DNA of 64,000 bases, taken from the NCBI GenBank assembly GCA_028278625.1, contig JANQDY010000258.1, forward strand, positions 1-64,000, written 5' to 3'. The notes beneath the pieces are model-generated. The model saw nothing but the letters and a program-made list of their open reading frames with translations, was not told where the DNA came from and did not search any database. This stretch comes from Thermodesulfobacteriota bacterium (GTDB taxonomy: Bacteria > Desulfobacterota > DSM-4660 > Desulfatiglandales > Desulfatiglandaceae). Within the stretch, counting starts at the first letter, position 1. Each line of letters begins with the position of its first letter. The translations under genes and the position numbers were made by a program. Shown here piece after piece: positions 31,660 through 40,323 of the stretch.

Positions 31660-32892
31660 TCAGGCAAAAAGATCCATGGCATCCCTCATCAGTTTCCCGA
31701 TGGGCAGCTTTTGAGGGCAGCGCCGTTCCGCCTCCCTGAAATCCGACTGAGCCAAAAGGGCCTTTGTTTCAGGGGGCAGTGATTTGAATGTGGTTCGTGC
31801 CAGCCCAAAATCCTGATAGGAATTGGCGTACATGAGGCATCGCATCACATCGTTTACAGGCACCGTCGTGCCAAGGGCCGCCATGCAGATGCGGCCGCAT
31901 CCGGCGCAGTAGTTGCCGCAAGTATCGCTGGCGTATAAAGCCAAATGGGCCCTGTCTGAGGCTGAAAAGCTTTTTTGATCCACGGCCGCCACGGCGTTGG
32001 CCCCCATGATGGTAAGGTTCGGCATTTGAGAGCAAATGCTGGCGATGCGTTTGTCCTGCCAGACCGCCATGAGTTTTGCCTGTTCGGCCGTAAACCCCTT
32101 TTTCATGAAGCGACCTGCCATGCTGATCTCGGAATCGGTGTGGGTTTTGACCGGCCCTCCCCCTTGGGTTTTCATGGCCGTGAGCCCGATGCCGGCCCTG
32201 TGGCAGGCCGCAACCGCTGCTTTCATGCGGGGTTCGTTCATCAATCGATAGTTGTAGGTGAACATGATCCCGTCGATCCAGGAAAGCCCGGCAGCCCCTT
32301 CAAGGCACGCCGCCATGTTGGCATGGGTGCTGAACCCGAACAATCTGATTTTGCCGGCTTTCTTCATGGCCCGTGACCACTCTTCCAGCGCCGGGGTCAT
32401 CTGATGGATGTAGCTGATGGCATGGACGAAGAAGAGATCAACGTAATCTGTGTTAAGCCGTTTTAAGCAGGCATCCAAGCGTTTCGTAAAATCTCCCTCT
32501 CTTGCGGGTGAAAGCTTGGTCACCAGAAACACCTCTTTGCGGGTTTCCGGTTTTCGGGCAAACCACCTGCCGATTCCCTCTTCACTTCGGCCATTACCGT
32601 ACATTTCGGCGGTATCCCAGTAGTCAATGCCCCATTCCAGGGCCTTGGCCAGCACCAAGCGATTGTTGATGATGTCGAACATTCCCCCCATGGACAATGT
32701 GGAGACATTTATTCCCGAGCGGCCAAAAGTTCTGCGAGGCACCGGTGATTGGGGCAAATTGCTTCGGGCTGAAACCGTTTTTGTTCGGGCAAAGGCAGTC
32801 CCGCCGATGGCGGCCCCTAACCCAAGGGTCCCCGCCTTTTTCAGGAAACTGCGGCGGCCAGGTTCATGGTTCCTTCTCTTACCAACTGTCAT
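31660..32892 (-). CDS. Tat-exported aldo/keto reductase with C-terminal 4Fe-4S motif (operon copy)
   Basis: A 410-residue paralogue of the AKR at 28109. The twin-arginine signal is GRRSFLKK followed by a Gly/Ala-rich segment. The tetrad is kept: Asp and Tyr in DTAEMYG, Lys in LVTK, His in FVHAI. The C-terminal CGNYCAGCGRIC (CX3CX2CX3C), plus Cys in MRCLMY and ERRCPQ, should bind a [4Fe-4S] cluster. The ATG at 32892 has AAGGAGGAGG upstream; a longer frame overlaps the preceding gene and is rejected. It is the last gene of the corC-lnt-redox operon, 5 nt after the polyferredoxin, which is its likely electron partner. Confidence 0.88.
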   Translation of the reverse strand: MTVGKRRNHEPGRRSFLKKAGTLGLGAAIGGTAFARTKTVSARSNLPQSPVPRRTFGRSGINVSTLSMGGMFDIINNRLVLAKALEWGIDYWDTAEMYGNGRSEEGIGRWFARKPETRKEVFLVTKLSPAREGDFTKRLDACLKRLNTDYVDLFFVHAISYIHQMTPALEEWSRAMKKAGKIRLFGFSTHANMAACLEGAAGLSWIDGIMFTYNYRLMNEPRMKAAVAACHRAGIGLTAMKTQGGGPVKTHTDSEISMAGRFMKKGFTAEQAKLMAVWQDKRIASICSQMPNLTIMGANAVAAVDQKSFSASDRAHLALYASDTCGNYCAGCGRICMAALGTTVPVNDVMRCLMYANSYQDFGLARTTFKSLPPETKALLAQSDFREAERRCPQKLPIGKLMRDAMDLFA

Positions 32893-32897
32893 GGTGC

Positions 32898-34676
32898 TTA
32901 CCTCCTCCTTAAGATCAGTGTATGCTCGGGCGATCTTGATTCGTTGTCCGCGGTAACCCGTATAGCGCGTTTTCCGGGAACCGGGCATTCGTGCTCGCAA
33001 ACCCCGCAGCCGATGCATTCATTGGGATCCACATACGGCTGCTGAAGTCTTACGCGAATTTCCATGGGTGTTCCGGGCGAGGGGGGCGCTTCAAAGGGGT
33101 GTCCGTCGGCAATGCGCAGACCCCTTTCCCAGCAGCTGACGATGCGACGGGGCTTCTCATCCGGCAAAGAGGGGATCGCGGCATAATAGTCGCCCGTCGC
33201 AAATCGGTCCAAGTGGGGGACGACGTCCTGAAATTCCACATACAGAGAATCGCCTTTGGACACAATTAATTTGGCGTAAACGGTACTAAACACCAGACGG
33301 GTGCCGATGGCTTTTGGGCTTACGGGACAGTTTTCCTGGCAGACAATGCATGGGATGTTCATTGCCCAGGGCAGGCAATGGCCTCGATCGATAAAAGCGG
33401 TGCCGATTCTGATGGGGCCCGTTTCAGCATAATCCTTTTTCCCAAGCCGCTCATCAAGGGTGATGGGCCGGATTGCGGCAGTGGGACAAAGATTCCCGCA
33501 GGCGATACAGTTGAACTGGCACCCGCTGGTCCCCATTCGAAAATTAAGGACAGGGGTCCACAATCCTTCGAGCCCCCCTTTGATGCCGGCCGGATGAATG
33601 ACGTTGGTGGGGCAGACGCGCATGCATTGGCCGCATTTGATACAGCGGGACAAGAACGCCTCTTCCGCCAATGCACCGGGGGGGCGCACCAGCGTCGGAT
33701 CCCAGTTTCCATTCACGTATCCGCCGACCCTCAGCATGGGAATGACCGCCGCACCGGAAACGACCGATGCCAGAAATTGTCTTCGGGAGAGATCCGTTGA
33801 AACACTCTCGCCGGAGGCCGACGGTTTGATCTGATAGGTCATTAATTGGTGCCGGCAATCATCCAGACAGTTCATGCACAGCACGCATTCGCTGAATCGG
33901 ATCTTGGATGTGGGCTGGCATGCTCCCTCACAATGTCTCTCGCAAAGGCGGCAGTCGATACAGTCATTCCTGTTCTTGCCGATACGCCAGACGGCAAAAC
34001 GGCTCAGAATGCCGAAAAGCGCACCCGCCGGACATATGAAACGGCAGTAGAAGCGCGGGATGATGAGATTCAGCAATACCGCTGAGAGAAATATCACCCC
34101 GATCAGGCCGGCGCCTTCGTAGACGCGGGGAATGACGGAAACGGATAGTGCCGTTTCGTCCAAAAGGGGCAGGACGACAAGGTTAAAGGAACGGGTGACC
34201 AGAGAAATAGGGTCAAGGAGCCCGATTTGAAGTGACGCGGTTACGGGTAAAAAAAGGAATTCCCTGGCCAATTCCAGTGCCGAAACCGTCAATAGAAAGA
34301 TGAGAACAAAGTATTTGATAGACTGCAACGGATAGTATCGATTCCCCTTGATCTTCTCTTTTGCGGATTTTGTACGGTTTGCCAGATACCCTACGAATTG
34401 GTGTATGGCACCAAAGGGGCACATCCAGCCGCAGAAGAAACGGCCCAGAACAATGGTCAGCGCCATGGTGGAAAGCCCCCAGAGCAGGCCGGCATAAACG
34501 GTTCTGGTGCTAAGTAGCGTTGCCAGTCCCACGAGGGGATCCAACTGAATCAGCCAGTTGACCGGCCATCCGCGCAGTTGCCACCATTGTTGGCCGAGTG
34601 TTGTGACCACACAGAACCACAAAAACAGAAGGAAGAAAAATACCTGGCAGATACGTCGGGTGATTGCGATTTTCAT
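32898..34676 (-). CDS. Membrane polyferredoxin, NapH-like fused to NapG/MauM-like domain
   Basis: A 592-residue fusion. The N-terminal half has about four to five membrane spans and the two NapH/YccM-type motifs FCGWMCPFGA (about 80-89) and YCRFICPAGA. Two ferredoxin-like clusters follow (CIDCRLCERHC, CVLCMNCLDDC). Near residue 295 an internal twin-arginine motif SRRQFLA and a hydrophobic stretch start a second, NapG-like half with CIKCGQCMRVCP, CQFNCIACGNLCP, CIVCQENCP and CIGCGVCEHECP. It probably carries electrons between the quinone pool and the Tat-exported partners encoded around it. The internal Tat-like segment may act as a membrane anchor. The fusion is what is odd. Confidence 0.87.
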   Translation of the reverse strand: MKIAITRRICQVFFFLLFLWFCVVTTLGQQWWQLRGWPVNWLIQLDPLVGLATLLSTRTVYAGLLWGLSTMALTIVLGRFFCGWMCPFGAIHQFVGYLANRTKSAKEKIKGNRYYPLQSIKYFVLIFLLTVSALELAREFLFLPVTASLQIGLLDPISLVTRSFNLVVLPLLDETALSVSVIPRVYEGAGLIGVIFLSAVLLNLIIPRFYCRFICPAGALFGILSRFAVWRIGKNRNDCIDCRLCERHCEGACQPTSKIRFSECVLCMNCLDDCRHQLMTYQIKPSASGESVSTDLSRRQFLASVVSGAAVIPMLRVGGYVNGNWDPTLVRPPGALAEEAFLSRCIKCGQCMRVCPTNVIHPAGIKGGLEGLWTPVLNFRMGTSGCQFNCIACGNLCPTAAIRPITLDERLGKKDYAETGPIRIGTAFIDRGHCLPWAMNIPCIVCQENCPVSPKAIGTRLVFSTVYAKLIVSKGDSLYVEFQDVVPHLDRFATGDYYAAIPSLPDEKPRRIVSCWERGLRIADGHPFEAPPSPGTPMEIRVRLQQPYVDPNECIGCGVCEHECPVPGKRAIRVTADNESRSPEHTLILRRR

Positions 34677-34683
34677 GGTCCGG

Positions 34684-35700
34684 CTAATGCTGCTCCTTGG
34701 GAAAGTCTTTGACTGATGCCATGACAGGATTCAGTTTAAGATAGTCCGCGGTTCCAACGCCTTTTGCTTCCGCTTTTCCGATATAAGGAAGCTGTTCCAG
34801 GGATCTGCCCAGGAGCGATGCACCGAAAGCGTCGGCCGCCACCTGATCGGTGCTGACGATCATGGTATGGGTATTCTTGAGGTCTGACAGGGATCCTCCC
34901 GTAGGCCCGTTGGTCATCATGGTCGTGGTGGCGTCCAGAACGACGAAGGTCGGTTTTACCATCATGGCCAGTTCGGTGATGATGCCGTGGACGTTCTGGT
35001 GAAAGATATTGCGCCGTCCCCCAAGAAGCCCATACCAGTTCTTCATGGTCATGGATGCGCCGCTGCGATGATGATCTTTAAGGGGTGCCATGCCGATGAC
35101 TTTGGTAATACCTTTAAACGGTTGGTTCAGAATCGGCCAGTCACGAATCAGCGTTGCGTTCTTCAATGTCATGGGAGTAAAAGAACTTTCCTGGGGCAAT
35201 ATCACTCTGGCGCCTCCGGTGCCGGCACCCTCGGCAATGCCGGTCAGGGTAAAGCAACTGGCCGGATCATTGATGGGGTTGTCGGTCACCACGACGGAGC
35301 TGGCACCGGCCTCCAAACATAGCTGTGCCATCTCGGTGACGATGGAGGGATGCGTCGTTGCCGAAAGCATGGGAGGCGTTGCAAAAGCGGCGTTTACCTT
35401 GAGCAGCACCCGGTCCCCCTTTTTGATGAAAGTTTCAATGCCGCCAAGGGACCTTAAGGCAGCCCGCAGGGTGGCGACCCGGTCTTTCCCCCTGATAATG
35501 CTCATCCTCGGTTCAAGGCCTTGAACGGAAAAATCAAACTGGATCAGGTCGGTGTCCTGTTTGCTGAATGCGGCGGGTCCCTTGGGATCATAGAACCAGA
35601 AGCCGGCAGCGGAAGCAACTCCTACCGAAATGCCCGCCTTGGCCAATCGAATGAGGAACTGGCGACGGTCCAAAGCGCTGTTTTTGGAAAGCCGGGTCAT
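34684..35700 (-). CDS. Tat-exported DUF362 protein
   Basis: A 338-residue protein with a twin-arginine signal (LDRRQFLIR then a hydrophobic segment to about 45). The rest is DUF362: GDRVLLKVNAAFATPP, LCLEAGASSVVVTDNP, KVIGMAPLKDHHRSGASMTMKNWYGLLGG and the C-terminal VSTDQVAADAFGASLLG. DUF362 proteins often accompany iron-sulfur proteins and have no agreed function. No cluster cysteines are seen in this copy. It lies 7 nt upstream of the polyferredoxin and 3 nt downstream of the DUF6599 gene. Confidence 0.85.
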   Translation of the reverse strand: MTRLSKNSALDRRQFLIRLAKAGISVGVASAAGFWFYDPKGPAAFSKQDTDLIQFDFSVQGLEPRMSIIRGKDRVATLRAALRSLGGIETFIKKGDRVLLKVNAAFATPPMLSATTHPSIVTEMAQLCLEAGASSVVVTDNPINDPASCFTLTGIAEGAGTGGARVILPQESSFTPMTLKNATLIRDWPILNQPFKGITKVIGMAPLKDHHRSGASMTMKNWYGLLGGRRNIFHQNVHGIITELAMMVKPTFVVLDATTTMMTNGPTGGSLSDLKNTHTMIVSTDQVAADAFGASLLGRSLEQLPYIGKAEAKGVGTADYLKLNPVMASVKDFPKEQH

Positions 35701-35703
35701 GGT

Positions 35704-36732
35704 TCACTCTTTTAATCCTTCAAACAGGTCGCTGGCCAGCCTTTCAGCTTGATCAAGGGTCGTCGCCTCTCGAACCCCCGCCAGATACGGCCCACGGGAA
35801 AAGATGATCTCAAAGGTGTCCATGACTTCCACGATCCGGGCCCCTCTGATGGGCAATTTGCTTTCAATGCCCTTTCCGCCGAATGACAGTAGGAAGTCCG
35901 CATAGGCCGAAACCAACTCCCCGGCTTTTTGGGGTGTCCCGCAGCGGGAAAGGTACGCCATGAGGGTATGCCCGTTGGTTCGGTATTCGGCGGAGTAGAT
36001 TTTATTAAAGCCGTCAAAGCCAAAGGCGTTGGTGGCAATTAGTGAAATACTGTTTTTGATTTGACCTTGCTTCGGAAAAAGGGAAGGTTCATTCCGGGCC
36101 TTTTTAACGGTTTCTATAGCGGTGTTCTGAACAAACGTTTCAGCCATCCCTTTGATCGGTTTCGGCAGCTCGCTAAATTTCTTTGAGGCGATGATTTCAA
36201 CATAAAAAGGGCCGTGGGTCAGAAAGAGCGCGTTGGACGTCTGGTAGGCGTTTTGTGTCAGATCAAGTGTTTCAGCATCCTGTCTGCGCTGGGTACTGAA
36301 GACTGAAAAGGCATTTTGGCTGTTACCCATGTCATAGACGAAAGCCTCCATCCAAAGACCGGCCTTGCCAATATCTTTGAAGCGTTGACTGACCAGTTTT
36401 TTAAACCCGGCGGAGAGATAGAGTTCCGCCTTGCCGTTGATTTTGTCGGAAAGATTCAGGGGATCGAAGGTTTCAGCGGGTGTGAGTGGGGTCACCCCTT
36501 CGGGCAGGGGCTGGAAGAATTTGCTGGCTGACAATCGGGGCGGGGCCTGGCTTTCACCGGGCTCCGGCAAAAAGGCCTCTTTTTTGAGTACCGCGGGGTT
36601 GTATCGGAATTGGGTAATGAGGATCCCAACACCGATAACCGTGAGCGTGCACAGGATGACAATGCTTAACATCGTCTGTCGCGGATTCTTGCGTGCTTTT
36701 TCCCGGATCACCAGAGAACCTGATTCTTTCAT
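35704..36732 (-). CDS. DUF6599-like membrane-anchored protein
   Basis: A 342-residue protein with one N-terminal membrane helix (about 20-40), so the bulk should face the periplasm. The mature part has a DUF6599-like layout: INGKAELYLSAGFKKLVSQRF, then WMEAFVYDMGNSQNAFSVFSTQRR, AFGFDGFNKIYSAEY and a C-terminal helix rich in Asp and Glu. The family name is from memory and less certain than the topology. It sits between lnt and DUF362 with gaps of 11 and 3 nt, so it is co-transcribed with the redox module and may be its periplasmic scaffold or sensor. Confidence 0.6.
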   Translation of the reverse strand: MKESGSLVIREKARKNPRQTMLSIVILCTLTVIGVGILITQFRYNPAVLKKEAFLPEPGESQAPPRLSASKFFQPLPEGVTPLTPAETFDPLNLSDKINGKAELYLSAGFKKLVSQRFKDIGKAGLWMEAFVYDMGNSQNAFSVFSTQRRQDAETLDLTQNAYQTSNALFLTHGPFYVEIIASKKFSELPKPIKGMAETFVQNTAIETVKKARNEPSLFPKQGQIKNSISLIATNAFGFDGFNKIYSAEYRTNGHTLMAYLSRCGTPQKAGELVSAYADFLLSFGGKGIESKLPIRGARIVEVMDTFEIIFSRGPYLAGVREATTLDQAERLASDLFEGLKE

Positions 36733-36743
36733 GTAAGGAAACT

Positions 36744-38312
36744 CTAACCTCTCTTACTTTTACCATATCTTCCAAAAAAAGTGGTTAAGAATTTCAAAAG
36801 GGAAATCACAACCATCCCAATGGCGAACAGGTCTCCGGTGCGGGTGTAAACGGTCTTGGGTGCGGTTGGAGAAAAAGGGATGGATTCATGCAAAAGGGCT
36901 TCTTCAAAAAGCGGACTTCGGGAGAGAATGTCTCCGTCTGATCCGATAAAGGCGCTGATTCCCGTATTGGCGGCCCGGATCATGGGAAGACCGGTTTCAA
37001 CGGACCGGAAGACCGCCATGGAGAGGTGCTGGAAAGGGGCGCTGGTGGCGCCGAACCAGGCATCGTTGGTAATGTTTGCGAGAATCTCGGCCCCGCCATT
37101 TGCAAGATCCCGGGCCAGTTCGGGAAAGATGGCCTCGAAACAGATGAGGACTCCCAGAGAGAGGTCCTTTTCCTTCAAAGGGCCTTGATGGTCTCCGCTG
37201 GCAAAATTCCCCGCCGCTTCAACCAGCTGACGGATAAAAGGGAGGTATTTCTGTAATGGAACGTATTCGCCAAAAGGGACCAGGTGGCGTTTGTCATAAT
37301 GCCTTGTCGATGGGATGCCCGGCGTGATCATATAGGCGCGGTTGTAATAGTTGATGTGACGGCCAATCCGGTCGAAGGCGGGGCTTCCGAAGAGAAGCGC
37401 GGCCCCCATTTTGTCCGCAAACTGGTGCATTTGAGACGAAAACACCGGCGCATTCTGATAGAAAAAAGGGAGCGCTGTTTCGGGCCAAACGATTAATCCC
37501 GGTTTGAAAGGGGCGGCCCCCTGGCTGAGTCTGAAATAGGTTAGAAGGGTTTTTTCCTGATAGCTGGGTTTCCATTTGACGGACTGGTCGATGTTGGCCT
37601 GAACCACCGCGGCATTTATGCTGGGGCTTTTTTTGGCGATCGCTTGGTCTTTGGAAAGTTGATGGAATCCATAGACCATTGTCGCTCCCATGAACACCAG
37701 CGCAATGACCCACTCCCATTTCAAAAAGGGGCGCCTGGGCAAGGTCTTCGCGAAAAAGGTTTGAAATATTAATCCATTTCCCAGAACGATCAGAAAGGAA
37801 ATCCCGTAAACGCCCGTAACATTGGCGATCTGGATGAGGGCGAGGTGTTCGTACTGGCTGTAACCCATAAGACACCAGGGAAATCCGGTAACGATATGGG
37901 CTCTCAGATATTCCAGGCTGACCCAGATCGTCGCCATAAAAATAGATGCAAAAGGCGTTTTTATCATATCAGGGACAAGACACGAAAACACGGCCGGATA
38001 AAGGGCGAGATAGAGAGAAAGAAGCAAAAGTGCCACCAAACAGATGGCAACGTGAAGGTTTCCGTATTTTCCAAGAACCACGATGACCCAGTAAAGGAGC
38101 GTTACAAAATGGAAAAACCCGGCGGTGAAGCCAAGTTTGAAAGCATCTCGGGGTGCCTTGCCATTAACGGATATGAAAAGCGGGATCAGGGCAATCCATG
38201 CGAGGAATGAGAATTTTCCCGGTGGAAATGACGCAGTCAGCAATAGGCCTGAAAGAACGGACAGGAACAGGTCGCGAAGAGATGGGGCGCTCTGTCTCAT
38301 TACCGGCGTCAT
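36744..38312 (-). CDS. lnt: Apolipoprotein N-acyltransferase
   Basis: A 522-residue inner-membrane enzyme that N-acylates the N-terminal cysteine of lipoproteins. About six to eight spans precede a periplasmic nitrilase domain. The catalytic triad is visible as Glu in IVWPETALPFF, Lys in KRHLVPFGEYVPL and Cys in GVLICFEAIFPE. Start 38312 lies 10 nt after the corC stop; an ATG at 38300 is an alternative, and a longer frame reading back through corC is rejected. lnt beside corC is the classical arrangement; the four redox genes that follow at 3-12 nt spacing are not. Confidence 0.94.
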   Translation of the reverse strand: MTPVMRQSAPSLRDLFLSVLSGLLLTASFPPGKFSFLAWIALIPLFISVNGKAPRDAFKLGFTAGFFHFVTLLYWVIVVLGKYGNLHVAICLVALLLLSLYLALYPAVFSCLVPDMIKTPFASIFMATIWVSLEYLRAHIVTGFPWCLMGYSQYEHLALIQIANVTGVYGISFLIVLGNGLIFQTFFAKTLPRRPFLKWEWVIALVFMGATMVYGFHQLSKDQAIAKKSPSINAAVVQANIDQSVKWKPSYQEKTLLTYFRLSQGAAPFKPGLIVWPETALPFFYQNAPVFSSQMHQFADKMGAALLFGSPAFDRIGRHINYYNRAYMITPGIPSTRHYDKRHLVPFGEYVPLQKYLPFIRQLVEAAGNFASGDHQGPLKEKDLSLGVLICFEAIFPELARDLANGGAEILANITNDAWFGATSAPFQHLSMAVFRSVETGLPMIRAANTGISAFIGSDGDILSRSPLFEEALLHESIPFSPTAPKTVYTRTGDLFAIGMVVISLLKFLTTFFGRYGKSKRG

Positions 38313-38322
38313 GGAAGGGTGC

Positions 38323-39204
38323 TCAGACGGATGGTGACGCTGATACCGTATCCACGGAATCAGCGTCGCTTTTCTTGGGTCTAATGAGGACTTTTTCGAT
38401 CTTCCGCTGATCTCCCTTTTGGATGGTGATATCAAAATCTCCAAAGGCGGTTTTATCACCCATCTTGGGTATTTTTCCCAAGAGATGAATAATGAAACCA
38501 CCAACGGACTCAAAGTCTCCTTCAGGGAACTTCACATTCAGTTGCTCTTCCAGCTTCTCTATTTCCAAACGGGCGTCCACAATAAAGCCGCCGTCATCAA
38601 GGGCGGAAAAAAGAGGCTCTTCTTGATCGTGTTCATCCAGAATCTCCCCGACAATCTCCTCAAGGATATCTTCAGTGGTAATGATCCCCGCCGTCCCGCC
38701 ATACTCATCGGTGACGATGGCCAGGTGGGTTCTTTTTTCCTGAAGGTCTTTTAGCAGGTCGCTGATCTTCCGGTTTTCGGGAACAAAAAACGGCTTTCTG
38801 AAGATTTCAAACGGTATTTTTGAATTGGGATCCCCGCCCAGGAGCCGTAACAGGTCTTTGGCGTGGAGAACTCCAACGACATGGTCTATGTCGTCTTTAT
38901 GAATGGGAATTCGGGTATGGCCGCACTGGGTGACCAGACTGATCATTTCACCCAGGGTATAATCGACGGAGGCGGAAGAGACTTCCGTCCGGGGAACCAT
39001 GATTGAGTGGGCCTTTGTTTCCTTGAGGTCCAGCACCCCATAAACCATGTGGGATTCTTCATTGCTGATAAGGCCCTTTGCCTGTCCTTCATCCATGAGG
39101 TCATGGATGCCTTCGGCAAGGTCGTTGCTGTTGCCCAGATGGTTTTTTCGTTTGAAAAAGGATTTAAGAAACTGTAAAAATCCTTTTTCCGAGTCTTCTT
39201 CCAA
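38323..39204 (-). CDS. corC: CorC/HlyC-type CBS-domain protein
   Basis: A 293-residue cytosolic protein with two CBS domains (about 68-190; [18 protein letters not shown], then [12 protein letters not shown] and [25 protein letters not shown]) and a C-terminal CorC/HlyC transporter-associated domain (about 205-285). There is no membrane domain, so it is the short YbeX form rather than a full CNNM-like transporter. It has been linked to magnesium/cobalt homeostasis and ribosome function. It is the first gene of the operon, with a near-consensus promoter about 70 nt upstream. Confidence 0.9.
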   Translation of the reverse strand: MEEDSEKGFLQFLKSFFKRKNHLGNSNDLAEGIHDLMDEGQAKGLISNEESHMVYGVLDLKETKAHSIMVPRTEVSSASVDYTLGEMISLVTQCGHTRIPIHKDDIDHVVGVLHAKDLLRLLGGDPNSKIPFEIFRKPFFVPENRKISDLLKDLQEKRTHLAIVTDEYGGTAGIITTEDILEEIVGEILDEHDQEEPLFSALDDGGFIVDARLEIEKLEEQLNVKFPEGDFESVGGFIIHLLGKIPKMGDKTAFGDFDITIQKGDQRKIEKVLIRPKKSDADSVDTVSASPSV

Positions 39205-39271
39205 GGATGGTGTAAGCTCCTTATTTTGGGGGTGCTATTCCATTTTGTTGAAACCGGTCAACCTGAAAAAA

Positions 39272-39300
39272 ATAGTATGCACCGTGTCAATAAATGTCAA
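39272..39300 (-). promoter_or_regulatory. Sigma-70-type promoter for the corC-lnt-redox operon
   Basis: On the minus strand a perfect TTGACA is followed after exactly 17 nt by TACTAT, five of six matching the -10 consensus. It lies about 70 nt upstream of corC, with no other gene between. This is one of the best promoter matches in the window. Confidence 0.7.
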
Positions 39301-39374
39301 GATTTTTAGGGACAAAGAGTTCCCAGCGGGGAGAAGAATTCTTCATTACCCGGGCCGAAAAATCAAATAATCGC

Positions 39375-39403
39375 TTGACTGGAGACATTCATTGTATTAA
39401 TTT
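39375..39403 (+). promoter_or_regulatory. Promoter candidate for tRNA-Gly
   Basis: TTGACT, 17 nt, TAATTT: five of six matches at -35 and four of six at -10. It lies about 55 nt before the tRNA gene in AT-rich sequence. It may also feed transcription into rimP-nusA if read-through occurs. Confidence 0.45.
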
Positions 39404-39457
39404 TCCCTTTTACGGATGCCGATTCGCACTTCGCATTCCGTGAATCAGGTATATTGT

Positions 39458-39533
39458 GCGGGCATAGCTCAGTTGGTAGAGTACAAGCTTCCCAAGCTTG
39501 GTGTCGCGGGTTCGACCCCCGTTGCCCGCTCCA
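39458..39533 (+). tRNA. tRNA-Gly (anticodon CCC)
   Basis: A complete 76-nt cloverleaf including CCA. The acceptor stem is GCGGGCA/TGCCCGC with discriminator T, as in bacterial tRNA-Gly. The D arm is GCTC-AGTTGGTA-GAGT, the anticodon stem is CAAGC/GCTTG with loop TTCCCAA, and the T arm is GCGGG-TTCGACC-CCCGT. The anticodon CCC reads GGG. It lies about 300 nt upstream of rimP in the same direction, comparable with metY before rimP in E. coli. Confidence 0.97.
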
Positions 39534-39711
39534 TATGAAGGCCGGAAACCCGGTGAGCCCTGATTTCCCCTTTTTGAGGTTGTCAGCTCCCGCGTGGGAG
39601 GGGGTTGACTTACTTTGAATTGCGGACGCCCTTTTTGGTGTTTCATGATGCATTAAGCTGCAGGAAACCGGTTTATGTAATCAAACACCCTACAATTTGT
39701 CTGCAGAGGGG

Positions 39712-39742
39712 AAGCGGATCTTTTTGGTCCGCTTTCTTGGTT
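39712..39742 (+). terminator. Hairpin between tRNA-Gly and rimP, possible terminator or attenuator
   Basis: AAGCGGA pairs with TCCGCTT across a 9-nt T-rich loop, followed by TCTTGGTTTT, an imperfect T tract. It lies 90 nt upstream of rimP and could end the tRNA transcript or regulate read-through into the nusA operon. The rest of 39534-39829 has no gene I can support. Confidence 0.35.
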
Positions 39743-39829
39743 TTGGGGCTGGCCTTCCGGGCCGCTGAAATGCCGGAAAAATGAATGAATTTCCGTTAAT
39801 GCCGGTGGGTTCGTAAGCAGTGAGGTTAA

Positions 39830-40294
39830 ATGAGCGATTCCCTGTTGCAAGAGATAGAAAGACTTGTGACGCCGATTCTTGACGAAATGGGGATAGAACT
39901 GGTGGATGTGGCGTATTTTTCCGGCACTGGCCGGCACATCTTAAGGATCTATGCGGACAGGCCTACCGGCATCACCTTGGATGACTGTGCCGTGGTAAGC
40001 CGTGAAATCGGACATCTTCTGGACGTGAGCGACCTGCTAGAACAGCAGTATGTTCTCGAGGTATCGTCTCCCGGTCTCGACAGACCACTTAAGCGGGAGA
40101 AAGATTTTTTTCGCTCCGTGGGCAAGAGGATCAGGATCAAGACAACCGTTTCTCTAGAAGGCCGCCGGAATTTTTCAGGGATTCTTCGTTCCGTTCAAAA
40201 CGGCATGATCAAATTGGAGTTGGAGGATGCCGTTGTTTCAATTCCCGAAAAAAGCGTTAAAAAAGCCAATCTGGTGTTTGATTTTGATAACTAG
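39830..40294 (+). CDS. rimP: Ribosome maturation factor RimP
   Basis: A 154-residue protein needed for 30S maturation. The N-terminal domain has DEMGIELVDVAYF and the conserved LEVSSPGLDRPLKREKDF (about 76-93); the C-terminal SH3-like domain ends IPEKSVKKANLVFDF. First of the rimP-nusA-ylxR-infB block, with nusA 29 nt downstream. GTGAGG lies about 5 nt before the ATG. Confidence 0.95.
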   Translation: MSDSLLQEIERLVTPILDEMGIELVDVAYFSGTGRHILRIYADRPTGITLDDCAVVSREIGHLLDVSDLLEQQYVLEVSSPGLDRPLKREKDFFRSVGKRIRIKTTVSLEGRRNFSGILRSVQNGMIKLELEDAVVSIPEKSVKKANLVFDFDN

Positions 40295-40323
40295 GGTAAA
40301 ACAATTTTGGGTGGAGTAAATAG

